DNA from: Apis mellifera
Taxonomy: Eukaryota; Arthropoda; Insecta; Hymenoptera; Apidae
Assembly: GCF_003254395.2 (NCBI RefSeq)
Contig: NC_037647.1
Coordinates: 3,946,350 to 4,010,349 of the forward strand
Length of the DNA: 64,000 bases
Direction of reading: 5' to 3'
Shown here: piece by piece, positions 28,175-40,640 of the stretch
Numbering within the stretch: position 1 is the stretch's first letter
Layout of the letters: each line of letters starts with the position of its first letter
The notes under the pieces: generated by a model
Told to the model about the DNA's origin: nothing
What the model saw: the letters and a program-made list of their open reading frames with translations, nothing else
The model's database searches: none
Translations under genes and position numbers: made by a program

Positions 28175-28870
28175 TCTAAAAAAATAATAATAATAATAAA
28201 CAAATAAAAGAAAAATCCAGGGAATTAAATAAATTAAATAAGTTCATCCATCCTAATCCGCTAATCCTCGAAAGCCACCTAAAGTAAATTCCACAATATC
28301 CAGTAATATCCCTTTGATACTCCCATAACATGGACCAAAATCGAACTAATAACCCCCAATTTCGTTGGTGTTCTCGACCAACTCTCAGCCACGAATATAC
28401 AGAAGGGGGGAGGAGTGAGAAGCTTTCTATCCAGGACAAACTAAACTCAAGTTGGAGAGAGCAAAGTTAACGTGGCACGCGGGAGGTTATCGTAAACAGG
28501 AGGTCCCCTGCGCTCTTCCCGAGTGGATCTCCATTGTTCCACGTGAAAAGCGATCGGGAACACGGTTTGATTTTCGAGCATTCCACTGTTCCCTCGTTAC
28601 CTCCATCGGTCACGTCATTTAATTCCGTTTCGATCGTGTTGAACAATTTATAAGAGGAGGAGGAGGAGGAGGAGGAGGAGGTCGATGCTCAGCCCGACTT
28701 TTTCACGCATTGTTCCGGGGGATGAGACGAGCAACTGGGTCAAAGTTTTTTTCGATCGATCGGCCGGTGTTTAAGTTGGACGCGTCGGCGAAAAGGGAAG
28801 AAAGGGAAGAGGAGAACCTGTTGGCTCTTCGTTGCATACCAAGGTATACAAAAAAGTTTGAATGAATTTG
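28175..28870. promoter_or_regulatory. GC-richer island with E-box, CRE-like word and AGG repeat
   Basis: From about 28440 the block is G/C- and CpG-rich. It has CATTGTTCCACGTG near 28532-28545 (a Sox-type core next to a CACGTG E-box), CACGTCAT near 28611, and an (AGG)9 repeat at 28655-28681. I see no exon. It looks like a regulatory region or promoter. Confidence 0.3.
28655..28681. repeat. (AGG)9 microsatellite
   Basis: Nine uninterrupted AGG units. A G-rich trinucleotide repeat is unusual in such A/T-rich DNA. Confidence 0.9.
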
Positions 28871-30880
28871 ATGATAATTTTTTGATATCGAAAGGTTCTC
28901 CAGAAAATGAAAGTGGAAAATAAAGGCAATAGATTGATATTTATACAAAAATTTCCACGGTGAAAATTTGAAGATCTTTGCTTTTACGCAGGAGTAAGTA
29001 TTTTTTTGTTTTTTAAATCAATTCAATCTCGTCTAATCTCGTTTATAGTTCTTATATTTAAATAATTTCCCCTAATAGAAATTACACCTAGTTTATATTT
29101 CAAAAAGCTGAACAATGCATATTACAAATATACGTAATGCGTTATGCAAATGATAATAATTTAAACAATATCCATTTTCAATGTCTCGATCAAACTATCA
29201 ATTGAAAAGTTCGATAAACGATATGAAAATTCACATTTCCTGAAAACAAACTGATTTTTCATATCTTTTACAAAAATTAAAAAGAAAAAGAGATAGTATT
29301 AGTTATAATTATCCTGTCTATAATAAATAAGTTTGCGTGTAAAAAATTTTCTCAAATATCAAAATTTTTCAGAATCCTTTTATTGTTATATTATTTTTGA
29401 TACATGAAATCGGCCAAAAGAGAGATTGCATCCACTTTGAAAAAGATAAAACTTATTTATTATAGCCAAAATAATGGAATAATTGTCACTATACACAGAT
29501 ATAATAGTATTTGTTTATCGTGGTTATATGTATAGATTTATAAAAAGAATGGCGTTTAGTGCTGTCAAGATAATACAACAACTCACAGTGTATGCAACAC
29601 TTTGTCAAAAAGCAATTTGTATACACAAAAAGTTTGGATGGATACACATTCGAGGCTCGAATCGAGAAATATTTTTGTTTTAAAGTTAAATTGATTTCTG
29701 TTGATAGAAGTAACAGTGTTAACGATAGAATATTATTGGCTTGATATAAAACTATAAGCTCGAAATATTTTTGCAAACATTGACTTTAAATTTTGACAAA
29801 TTTTGATAATTTGAAATCAAATTTATTTCATTGGATTTAATACTAATAAATTAAAAATAAAAACTATGACGAAAATAATTAATTTTTCGAGAATGACTCC
29901 TTGATTATACTATCATTTCTCTGAAATTTACTAAAAATTTACTAAAAATTTACTAAAAATCGTAAATACAAATGAAATTTGAACGTATCTATTGCAAGAT
30001 GTTACTATTCTATGAGGAATATAACTCGATAATTGAATTAGTTGAACTAAATATTAAATTGTTTAAATAATGGCCTACATTATTAATTAATTTTATTTAT
30101 CAATAATAAGTTACGAATGAAATATGCATTGTAAACATTTGCACTCGAAATTTTCATCACTAATTCATTAATATGTTTTACGAAGTTCCTAATAACAATC
30201 AATCTTCCATTAAATTTAATGTTATAGCATTTCAAATATTATCCGTGTGAAAACGTTAATGAAAATACTTCTCCTTTTCCAATCACGTTATAAAACTATA
30301 TTAAAATTTATTCTTCAATAATAAAAATTTTTCTTGTCCTCTCAAAATCAGATCAGATTTTTTTCAATAATCTTTTTATAATCTCAATCTCCACTATTTT
30401 CACTCTCTATCCTCTCATTGTTCCTAGCTAATTTTGAAAATTATTAAAATCACTTAAATTTTCGTGGGACATAATAATTTCTTAAATGAAAACTTACACG
30501 AAACTTATACAAAATATATTACCAAATATAAAAATATTTTAAAATACTGACATATCATTTTTGATTCTCTGATTTATTTTTGATTTATGATTATTCCTAT
30601 ATTATCTACACTATATTATCAAACACTATATTGATAAACATAAAATCTATTTTACACATTTTACATTTAATTTTAACAAAATTCTTTGAACCATCGATTG
30701 CCAAATATTGAAGCTATCATTATCAGAATAAAATAATAAATATTTCTACGTCTAAAATCAAAAAAAAAATTTTATATAATACAGAAAATTATTCCTAACA
30801 ATCCCTACTGATTTTTATCTTTATCTATATTTATTCTCAATACGATTATTATATTAATAATTATATTTGATACGAAAAGG
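28871..30880. other. AT-rich noncoding stretch
   Basis: No gene is seen. A three-copy 11-bp minisatellite lies at 29927-29960. Overlapping 66- and 95-codon frames on opposite strands at 29480-29780 have no supporting features. Confidence 0.5.
29927..29960. repeat. Three-copy 11-bp minisatellite
   Basis: The unit TTTACTAAAAA starts at 29927, 29938 and 29949. The copies are exact apart from the last base. Confidence 0.85.
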
Positions 30881-30884
30881 CGTA

Positions 30885-31160
30885 AACAATTCTCGAGTCG
30901 AGCCACGAGTTGTCACGGGGTAAGTCTCGTGGAGGACGAGGGTTCGATATACGAGGCCGTGTTTGCATTGTGCGAGAGCAAACGAAGGATCAAACGACAC
31001 CGTCGTCGTCTATAATCTCGTTTTGCTAACCGTATTTCCGGGATCGTTTAGAAACAGCTCGAGGGGCGGTTAACGAAACCGCGTTTCCCGATACTCTCGT
31101 TGCCAGAGGCTTGCCAACCTGTTATTATAATCGTGCAAATTCTCGCCAGATCGCTGAAAA
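30885..31160. promoter_or_regulatory. CpG-rich island with hairpin and donor-like site
   Basis: A sharp rise in CpG. CCACGAG at 30903-30909 and CTCGTGG at 30926-30932 form a perfect 7-bp stem whose 16-nt loop contains a consensus donor, GGGGTAAGT. If real, a + strand exon would end near 30919, but no acceptor or start can be assigned, so it may be a first exon or chance. Confidence 0.25.
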
Positions 31161-33230
31161 ATTTATTAAATTTTGGTATTAGGCTTCACACGCGCGGAAA
31201 AACACTTTTTCCGGAAAAGCACTTTCTCTCTCGTTCGTGATGAGTCGAGTTTGAAAAATTGGCGAAAAAAGAAGGGGATTAAATAGTGGAAATTAGCGAG
31301 AAAAGTAAATGGGGAAAGATTTTTCAACCCTTTCGAAGATTTACTGATGTGCTGTTATAGGGGTTGTTAAATTATTAAATTAGATTCGTGTGATTAAATG
31401 AGAAAATTAATATGGAAAATTTTGTTTATATCAGAAAACTAATTATTAATGGAAGAAATTTAGGGATGAAAAGAGATTTTATTGGACAAAAGTGAAATGA
31501 TTCAAATACTCTAAAAGAAATTTAAAAAATTAGACTTAATTAATTTGAAGGATTCTTTAATTTTAATTTTCCAAAATTTGTATAAAAGACAAGAGATAAA
31601 TGGTATATTAATTTATGTCTATCCTTGTGTTTCACATTTTGTCTCCTTTTTCATATGTTAATGAAATACACCCAAGAGCAAAGAAGATATTTCATAATAT
31701 TACATTTTCATTAAAAATGATTGTAACAAATCAATTTTTTTATATCTCCTATTGTTTCTAGTATCTAAATACTTTTTCAACATAAATTTTTAAATAGAAC
31801 TTTCGTTGAAGAGTGTCTCAAAGCATCCACCAAACTTTAATTTTCCAATATTCTGTAATTTTTTTCTCGTTTCATGAGATAAAAACGTTTAATAAATAAA
31901 TATAATAGAAAGTTACAACATTGGCTATTGGGTGTTTATAAAAAGAGAAAGTGCTTTCATTAGTCGGTCACTCGAAATGATTTAATAATAACATATAAAG
32001 GATCGATAAAAAAACGTGGTCCCCTTCAATTTTCCCTACAATGATAATATGTAAAGGAAAAATAAATTTTCCACGTATAAATTAACGATATTATAACGCA
32101 ATATTTTACACAATTTATTCGAAGAACACGATGAAAGATAAAATTATTATGATCATTTTGAAATTACCATTGATTACAATATTATAAAATATTCTACTTG
32201 TTACTCATTAACGTCTGAAAAATTCATAACAAATTTTTTCACACTTGAACCTATCCATCTAAAAATTTAAAAATATAATATTTTCAATTTCATCCTTCGA
32301 TCATAATAATTAAATCACTCACTGTAATACAATTTTTTGTCAAAATAACTAAAACTAAAACTGCGTTTCTTCGACAAGGTGGAATGGAAACGTGAAAGAA
32401 AAAGCACGCACTTTAGTTCCAGTTTCACTTTCCGACCTCGAGTTCATCCTCAAAGGAATCGTAAATAAAATCCGATCGAGATCGTCCAAGTTTTCTACTG
32501 GATGGAGATTTGTTAAAGCGAGGATATACAAGAGGCAAAGGACAGAGCAGGCAGACAGAAAGGAATTAATCTTCATTCCGTGGCTCTGGTTTATCCACGC
32601 GGTGTGAATTCCGTTCCACGAGATCCTCCGCAAACGCACAGAGAACGTACAACTAAATGTAAAGAACCGCGTCACAGTATCTATCCTTAAACCTCTTTAA
32701 ATAATTCAAGAACGTCGATCGGTAAATCTTCGTTTAAAAAAAAAAAAAAAGCTCCAGATGCAAGAATCCGATTCATTTTTTTAAAATTTCCAAACGATTT
32801 TTTCCGAAAATTTCTCAAGTGTTTGCAATAATTTTTATAAAGAGAGATCTTAGAATATTAACAAATTACATTACATATTTCCAAATTTGCAATTTTCAAA
32901 TTTTTCTAATAAAATTTGTAAAAACCAAGGAAAAAAAAGGAAACTACACAATTCAAATAAATATTATTAAAAAATTATCTCTATATAAAATTCAAGAACC
33001 AAGGAAACTATACAATTATTATAAAAAATATAAAAATAAAAAATTCAGTCACGAACAAAAGAATCTTCCAATTACCAACGATTAAACAATTTCACCATAT
33101 TCTTCAACTTGAAATCGTTAACTGCGTTACAAAAATTCACGATTCATATCTTCCACCATTTACGGAGTAACAATCGTCGTAAAAGTTACTTCGATCTTGC
33201 TTCAAACGAACAAAACAAGAGATAAACATA
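31161..33230. other. AT-rich noncoding stretch with a small GC-richer patch
   Basis: No gene is recognised. At about 32360-32660 the sequence is G/C-richer and open in one frame on each strand (106 and 71 codons), without domains or splice support. The remainder is A/T-rich with homopolymers, including an A run near 32736. Confidence 0.45.
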
Positions 33231-33234
33231 AAAA

Positions 33235-33740
33235 TCAACGGGAGAAGGGAGGGGGAGAGGGATGAATCGGAATAAATAGGATCTCGTAACCCGGTGAATC
33301 CAGGTTTAAGGGTGGACGAAGAACGCGAGAAAAGAGGAGAGAGAGAGAGAAAATAAAAAAGAGAGAGAGAAAAAGAGTACGTGTGCGTGTATGCGATCGA
33401 CCAATGTGTGAAGGAAATTTACTCACGATTGTGTTGCACGTTTCGGTGGTGCGGCAGGACTGTCGTCGAGGGTGGAAAAGCACGTCGGACCGGCCGTGAA
33501 AGAGGCTTCGCTCCTCTCTCGACGCGCATCGCGCAGACGTGCCTCTCCACCAACCCCCCTCAGCATTTACGTGTACACACGATAAACGGGAGTAGAAGGA
33601 AGATCGGTGGTGGTTTTCTCGGGGTTGTTACAGCGGGACAGAAGGGCCGAAACGGATGTCAAGGGATGGTATCGCGAATCGGGGTGACCTACACACGCTC
33701 TCGAGGGAGGGGGTGGTTTCGCGGAGATCCTGGAGATCGA
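33235..33740 (-). promoter_or_regulatory. CpG-rich island, probable promoter/first exon of a minus-strand transcript
   Basis: This is one of the most GC-rich blocks in the window. On the minus strand, CpG-rich sequence from about 33730 runs to a donor-like AATC/GTGAGT (last exon base about 33427). Beyond it lies a purine-rich (GA)n segment at 33336-33376. A bee-type first exon followed by an intron would look like this. The + strand is also open for 128 codons across the island, but that frame has no recognisable domain. A GAGA-type repeat next to a promoter is common in insects. Confidence 0.3.
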
Positions 33741-33853
33741 CTGCTATGTTTTTTTAATTATATTTAGATTAAATAGAAAGATTAAATAAATATCGTGATT
33801 ATGATTTGAAATTTTATGGATATATATATATAAATTATGGTTGTGATTTAAAC

Positions 33854-34438
33854 GATTTTAGAATTGAAAAGATTACTTTAAACAATTTTATTCGTCAATA
33901 TACAATCATTTTATTTATTTATTTACCATTTTAGTTTAGGTAAATGTAAATAAAATGAGGATAGATAACAATTATATCGATATAGAAAATTAGAATTGAA
34001 AAGTAGTGAGAAAAGATTACTTTGAACAATTTTATTCGTCAATATACAATCATTTTATTTATTTATTTACCATTTTAGTTTAGGTAAATATAAATAAAAT
34101 GAGGATAGATAACAACTACATCGATATAGAAGATTAGAATTGAAAAGTAATAAGAAAAGATTACTTTGAACAATTTTATTCGTCAATATATAATCATTTT
34201 ATTTATTTATTCAAATTTACCATTTTAATTTAGATAAATATAAATAAAATGAGAACAGATAATAACTATATCGATATAGAAGATTAGAATTGAAAAAAAT
34301 AGTGAGAAAAGATTACTTTGAACAATTTTATTCGTCAATATATAATCATTTTATTTATTCATTTATTTATTCAAATTTACCATTTTAGTTTAGGTAAATA
34401 TAAATAAAATGAGGATAGATAACACCTACGTCGATATA
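33854..34438. repeat. Tandem repeat, four units of about 144-152 bp
   Basis: The landmark GATTACTTT(A/G)AACAATTT begins at 33871, 34015, 34159 and 34311, giving spacings of 144, 144 and 152 bp. Later units gain length through extra ATTT/CAAATTT steps. Each unit contains CATTTTATTTA and its exact reverse complement TAAATAAAATG around an ACCATTTTAGTTTAGG-like loop, so every unit can fold into a hairpin of 11 bp, extended by more pairs past one mismatch. The array ends beside a CpG-richer segment. Confidence 0.92.
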
Positions 34439-34439
34439 A

Positions 34440-34790
34440 CGCTTTCCCTAGCTGCAGTTGAAATTTAACTTTAAATAAACTCCCGTTATATTCCCGTGAA
34501 ACGTAAAATAACATTGCACGACATACATAAGATGACGCGTAACATCTTGCACGAAGAGAAATGGAAAGAACGTTTCCGTAGATTTTTACGCTTACCCGTT
34601 TCCGCGGATATTCGAGAAAGAAATCGTAGTGAAATTCATACGACCGTGAAGAATCGGGACGCGACTTTTTTTAGAACGCTTTCCCTTCAAGAATACCTTC
34701 GAGCGGCTGTTGAAAAATATGAATTGGAGAAAGGGACATTCATTACCCGGGAACAATTTTCACGAACTCGAGGTGTTTCGCATTGAGTCT
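34440..34790 (+). other. Small open frame of 96 codons directly after the tandem array
   Basis: The frame at 34496-34786 starts at a non-ATG codon and ends in TGA. It encodes a charged, Arg/Glu-rich sequence without recognisable motif. Composition is more balanced than the flanks. No splice sites, TATA box or polyadenylation context were tied to it. It could be an exon fragment, but support is weak. Confidence 0.15.
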
Positions 34791-37700
34791 TCTTTATCTC
34801 TTCAGGATTGTTTTCAGGATTGAATTTCTTTGCAAATATAATATGTTAACGGAAGATATCGATGCATGATTATGCTTTATAATACTATTTACTTGATAAA
34901 TAAATTGTATAATTTATTAAGTAAAATGAAATATGAAGAAATAGAGGAGCAATGCAACCCTCGAATCGACCAAATATAAATGATTATCAATTAAAAACGA
35001 CACGTATGTTTTGTAATGAAAATCGACGAGGAAAAATTGATCTGTAATGAAATACGTGGCAACCTATTTCTTTTGTTTTCGACGAACGAAGGGGAAAGTT
35101 AGAAGAGAGTTCTAGAGAGAACTTTCGTGTTGAATGCGTTGATTCGTAAAGAGAAGAAAAATCAATGAACTTGTCAATTATTCAGAGGGTTAACAATAAA
35201 AAGAAACATACCACGGGATGTTTTCTCCTTTTGATTTCTCTACGAAATCAAGACACTGGGTTTTCCCTCTTATTCGTATTCCCCTCGACTTTATAGTCTC
35301 AACTAAAGGATTCATAAGACGCCAGATTTCTGGAAAAATTACTTCTCCATTTGACAAATATATTTAATTATACATATATTGAAGAAGAAGAAAAAAGAGA
35401 CGGAAGAAAAAGGATGTGTATTTTCTAAAACAAATTAGCAATTATAAAAATATTTATTTTTTGTGAATTATCAAAATTAATAACTCGATACACTGTGCAA
35501 AGAATGAAAATTGCTTTAAAAATCTCTGTGATGCTCAACAGTTGTTTTTCTTCACTCTCTTTCTCTCTTTAAAAGTTAATTACTTTTTTTTTTTCTAAAA
35601 TTAACTATCCTTTGTGAAATTTAATTATTTTTAACTGGAAAATATTTTATTATAATATGTAATTTATATGTATGATAATGATGTGTAGATGTATTCATTA
35701 AATACTATTATTATTTGTTTTATTTTTATTTTTCTTCTTTTTTTTTTGATAAAGTGAAATAAAAATAGTTCAAAATATTTTTGACAAAGAAAGAAATAAA
35801 GAAAGAAATTTCTAGCATAATTTAAATTTATAATTTTTTACAAATCTCTCTTATTTTTATTTTGATATTTTATATTATTTTATATTAAAATTCATGTGAA
35901 AAATTAAAAATCTAAAATAAACCTAATTTTGTTGTATAATATGTAAATGAGGTTTATAATTCTTTTGATAAAATATTCCAATTTTTCTTGAAAAGCAATA
36001 TAGTGTGTACAATCTTTTTCTGTATAAAATGTAAAAGAAAATTAAAAAAAAATTTGATGCGACATGAAAAAATTAGTATAAAGATTGAAAGAATCTTAAA
36101 ACAGAGAAGATATTAATAGATATTCAAATGAGGAATAATTACGCGTATGTATCGATGGATACGTTCAGAATGATGAAGATTGCACATGATTGTACATTCG
36201 AATGGTTTATCACGTGTAAATTTCACTTCCCTAATCGAAAAAAAACTTTCTATTCCTGTACGTGATAGAAGTCCATTAGAAAGATAAGATTAAAAGTTCC
36301 AATGAAATTTTTATCAAAAAATGCATTTACTCGTAGAATCTCTTTGAAACTACCATTCTTTGTCATTTCATATCTGATATATTGTAACGCAAACATATAA
36401 CACAATAAATTCAAAGATAATTTTGTTGAAATTTCATCATTTATGAAAATTCCTACACTATTCACTTTGAAAATGAAACATCAATATATTTCAAAGATGT
36501 AAAAATTTTTACATTTATTTTTAAACGTAAAAATATATACTTTTCATTCAAATTAATACTTTAATATATTACGTTAATATTTCACGTTACACTTTATGTA
36601 TATTACAATAATACATTATTTTTTAAAATTCAATTTAGAAAAATATTTAATTCAAAAAGTAAAATATCGATGTTTCCTCTCGAAAAGTAAAATTTTATCC
36701 GAATAAAAATTTTAATATTTATTTTAAAAATACTCAGAAAAAAAAAACATAAAAGACACTAACCAAATTCCATTTATAAAAACGTCGACATTTGTTTTTT
36801 TTTTTTTTTTTTTAAACAAAAATATTTTTATCCAAATCTCGCTAAATATTTCATACCTTTAATTAATTAAATTAATTTTTTAAAACACACGCTCTCGCGT
36901 TTTCATTAACTCCTATTACATTCTTTTTCCTTCTTCGTGTGTTCGTTTCATGCTTCAAATTTATCCACGGTACAAAATTCGCTGGCATTTTTCGAGCCAA
37001 TTTCCAAGAGTAAAAAGTTCGATTCAAGAATAAATAATCCTTCCGTACAAAGAGAGCCAGACCCTTTCAGGATTCTATCTTTTTCTTCATAATTCCGTGC
37101 ATCAAAGATAGAGGAGGGAAAAATTCTGGCGAAATAAGTTTCGAGTACTTTTTCATACAAGTTTAATTTAACTGCACTCGCGATATTCTCCATCTCCGCC
37201 AAAGTATTTCTCCAAGTGCGCTATTTCTAACTGAAATTTAGAAGAACGATTGCAGAATACGTACGTACGCTCCCTTTCCCCTCCGTTTTCGAACGATAAT
37301 CGAACGCGAAAGGTGAAATACCTCGAAGCAAATACCGTTTAGACATTTCGTACGATTTCGAGCGAAAATAAAACGAGTTTCTCTTGTTCCCTTTGAATCG
37401 CTATTTATATACGAATCGCAGAGTGCAGAGTGCAACTTAAAAAAAAAAATCGGCGTGCAACAAGAAACTCGAGTGTGACGAGTGTACATCGAATTTCACA
37501 AACGCTCATTTGTGAAATTTTAAAGGAGTATTGGATCGGAAGAACGATCGAAGAAAATTGTTTACGCGGAAATTAATGAATTATTTTAACGAAGGCGGAT
37601 AAAAACAATGGTGTAAATTGCGTATACAACGCGTTGCCTCGAAGAATGTCAAAAGTGTGTAAATTTAATTTACGTTCAATCGAATATTTGTTCAAATTCG

Positions 37701-38640
37701 AACAATTTAACGGGAATAAACTTTTTAATGTTTTTCTTTTTTTGCTTTTTATAATCGAGGTATTTTAATATGCGAACTCGTGTTATTTATCACAGAATTT
37801 TAATATTGGAATAGATGTATGCTGTTCCATACGATTCCCAACTTTTTGAAAACTGGAGTATCGGATATTTCCATCCTCTGGTGGAATAAGGAAATTAAAA
37901 TGAGAAGTTTATTTATTATGGTGACAAACTTTTAAGTAAACAGAAATGAGCAATCGCAACGAATCTACAGCGATGTTCTATCTTACGAAGGGAAAAATAT
38001 GTATATCCTTACACGTATCGTATCTCAAACTGTCTATAAATCAATAAAGTATAATATTAAGGAAACAGAAAGGAAAAAAAATTAATAACTAAGAAATAAA
38101 TTCTTAGATATATCTTCTTCTTTCTATACGAACGATATGAATTTCTTTACGTAGATTGAAGCATTGCACGACACGTATTAAATGGATTATATATGTTAAT
38201 TCATCGTAATCAACAATAGTTATTTTTCATCGAAACGGGTAATAAATTTCTATTATTCCGACCTTTTTTAATTACCATTCCCTTTTTAACATTCGAATAA
38301 ACCTCATATAAGAAAAGTAGGACAATATCACAGCAACCCCTTAACAAAACAATCCCTTCGCGAAACGAAGCTATTATAGATTCATTATCTACGATATTTC
38401 GAACGAAATATTAAAAATGAATATATTTTCAATATAAAACGAGATCGAGATTTACATAAAAAAATGTTTAAAACACCAGAGACATTACTATAATCCATAC
38501 TGCTGCTCAAATACAAGTGTTTATCACCGTGTTTAAAAGTGTAGAAAAGTGTCTTCACTCGATAAACATGCGATTCATTCTATCCTTTAATTAAAAAGTT
38601 TCGCACGAAACAACAGAGAGCGTCTTCGCAACGCTTTTGA
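34791..38640. other. AT-rich noncoding stretch
   Basis: No gene is recognised. There is a long T run at about 36795-36813. A slightly CpG-richer patch at about 36890-37600 carries minus-strand frames of 84 and 83 codons with no further support. The rest is homopolymer-rich. Confidence 0.5.
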
Positions 38641-39990
38641 ATGTTTTATGTCGTGGGATACGCTCCATTACGAGGGTGGATGTTCCACCTGCGCCCAAAA
38701 GAAAGCAAATGCTAGTGGGGGTTTGTTCCCTCGTGGACAAACACGTGACGGATCCCGAAGAAGATTGATAACTCTAAAACGCGAAACAATTCTTTGCCTC
38801 GAGTCGTCATTTCTTTTGAATTATTTATAATATGTAAATAATCTCGTTGCGATCTTTCATATAAATTTTTCGAACGATTCCAAATGTTGAATTATTATTA
38901 TTTTTCGGAAACAATCTGTTTCTGGAAGAGACAAATGTATCAATTGAAAATGCGAAGGAAAACGAGGAGGGGGATGAAATGTTTCTGGAAGAGACAAATG
39001 AACGAACGAAAAAAAATATTATTTCGTTTAAGATCGATAATGTTTACGATGTATCAATTGAAAATAAAAGAGAATAGGTAGAGGGGGATAAAATGCGAAT
39101 GACTCGAGGTGGTTTGAAATCTTGATCTTGTTGTTAAAAAAAGAAAGAAAGAAAATGAGAAGATAAGTAAGTTAAAACGAGAGAAGTGGAAGTAACCCCG
39201 TCTAATTTAATGACGCTAAACTTTTAATTATTGGAAAAGAATTAAAAAAAAAAAAAGGAAAGAATAAATTCTTTCTTAGTTGAAAAAATAAATATATACG
39301 CGTTTTTCTCTCAGAAATTTCCCTTCAGAATGTTGTTTTTAAACATTTTAAAAATAGTTTCTGAATAATTAATAATCTTGTCCTGATATTTCATTTTCTA
39401 AATAAATATCATGCCACGTACATCTGTGTAATTTCACTTACAACAATTTTCTACTTTAAGCGATGAGATGAAATGCAGAATGTTGTATATACACGAAAAA
39501 AAGAAATGAAAAAGTATGATTTTACATCATGACGATGCACAGCCCCGTGTTACAAAAGTTATGAAACAAGCAATTTTTAATTTTCGTCGCAAACTCTGTC
39601 GTATTCCTTATTCCATCTTAATTTTTACTTGTACCATCACACGCGTTGATACAAAATGATCAAAATCGTGAAAATAAATCAACCAAAAAAAAAAAAAAAT
39701 ACGAAAAATATATGAAAAAAAACATATTTCTTCGAGTAAACATATATATATTTTTTTAATTTTCTATCCTGAAAATATTTTCCAATATTGCCTAACTCGC
39801 GCGCGATATTAATATTTATTACAGGCCAGATTTCAAATAAAATATAAACGAAGAATATAAACTATAATTTTCCCTAATCTCGATAAATTCATCCCCACGA
39901 AACCTTGAAAAAAAAAAAAAAAGAAAAACAACGACGAAACCAGGGTGAACGCAGAGTGAAAATCAGCAACCCTCTGCGTCAGCCATCCTG
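38640..39990. other. Noncoding stretch holding a broken tandem duplication
   Basis: A small CpG-richer patch at 38640-38770 has no supported gene. A broken tandem duplication occupies 38919-39096. From 39100 to 39990 the DNA is A/T-rich with A runs near 39688 and 39908. Confidence 0.5.
38919..39096. repeat. Tandem duplication with an insertion in the second copy
   Basis: GTTTCTGGAAGAGACAAATG occurs at about 38919 and 38980, TATCAATTGAAAAT at about 38939 and 39052, and GAGGGGGAT(G/A)AAATG at about 38967 and 39081. The order of landmarks is the same in both copies. The second copy carries about 50 extra nucleotides between the first and second landmark. Confidence 0.8.
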
Positions 39991-39999
39991 TCACGGACA

Positions 40000-40640
40000 A
40001 ATCGAGGGTAACAGATTACTACTCCCTGCTCCGCGATCATCAACGTTGTAACGTTGTGTTACCCACCACGCGATGCGAGGGTGTCCGAGAGAAAGAGAAA
40101 GGGAGAAGAGAACAAAGCGGACAACAAAGAGACACACAGAGAGGAGAGGAGAGAAGCGAGAGACATACACACACTCGGGCCTCGAGTAACGATTACTCCA
40201 ACCAAGCTCATGGGGGATTTTAATAAGGAAACGAGAGCTTATTCATATACCCTGATGGCGCAGGCGCCAGAAAGCCACCTGTAGCCCCCAGCTTCCCAAT
40301 CAATACATCACAGACGCGTATCGTGCAGCTTTCCAGGTATAGTAATACGTGTGTGTATATATATATATATATATACATAAAGCATACACGATCCTTCCTG
40401 CAAAGCTAGAAATCGCCTGTTGCTGTATTGTGCCCCAAATTCCACCCACCTTTCGATCGAGCCATCCAACCCTCCCCATTCCGTCGATCGCGTCCGTTCC
40501 CGATCTATCGAGCAGAACCGGATGGTCCAATACCCGGATCCCGTGATCCACGTACCGAGAAATCAATGTAGGTCGCCGTTTAGGATTCGTATCGAATATT
40601 ACGAGGGTTGTTGGCAGAGGCACGTACGTGTGTACTCTCT
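40000..40640. promoter_or_regulatory. Large CpG-rich island, candidate promoter/exon region
   Basis: G/C and CpG are high for about 600 bp. Within it are purine-rich GAGA-like runs (40085-40160), a palindrome TGGCGC-AG-GCGCCA at 40256-40269, and a (GT)n(AT)n microsatellite at 40349-40375. A 107-codon minus-strand frame covers 40300-40623 and is fairly hydrophobic/charged in mix, but it begins at a non-ATG codon and the overlapping + frames are equally open. I call it a regulatory island with a possible unrecognised exon. Confidence 0.3.
40349..40375. repeat. Compound (GT)n(AT)n microsatellite
   Basis: A short GTGTGTGT run passes directly into an AT alternation of about 20 bp. On the minus strand it produces the Tyr/Ile/Thr tail of an open frame. 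Confidence 0.9.

Noticed and set aside
28985..29001. CAG followed two bases later by GTAAGT, resembling a recursive splice site
   Set aside because: Recursive sites have CAG directly joined to GTAAGT; here GA intervenes, and no exon frame is tied to it.
30945..30975. GGTTCGATA as a tRNA T-arm
   Set aside because: The matching CC and an acceptor stem are absent. No tRNA gene was found in the window.
32012..32030. GGTCCCCTTCAA resembles part of miR-133
   Set aside because: Only 12 nt match, and no hairpin arm lies within 100 bp.
33854..34438. Regular repeats as a CRISPR array
   Set aside because: Units are contiguous and about 150 bp, with no unique spacers, in a eukaryotic context.
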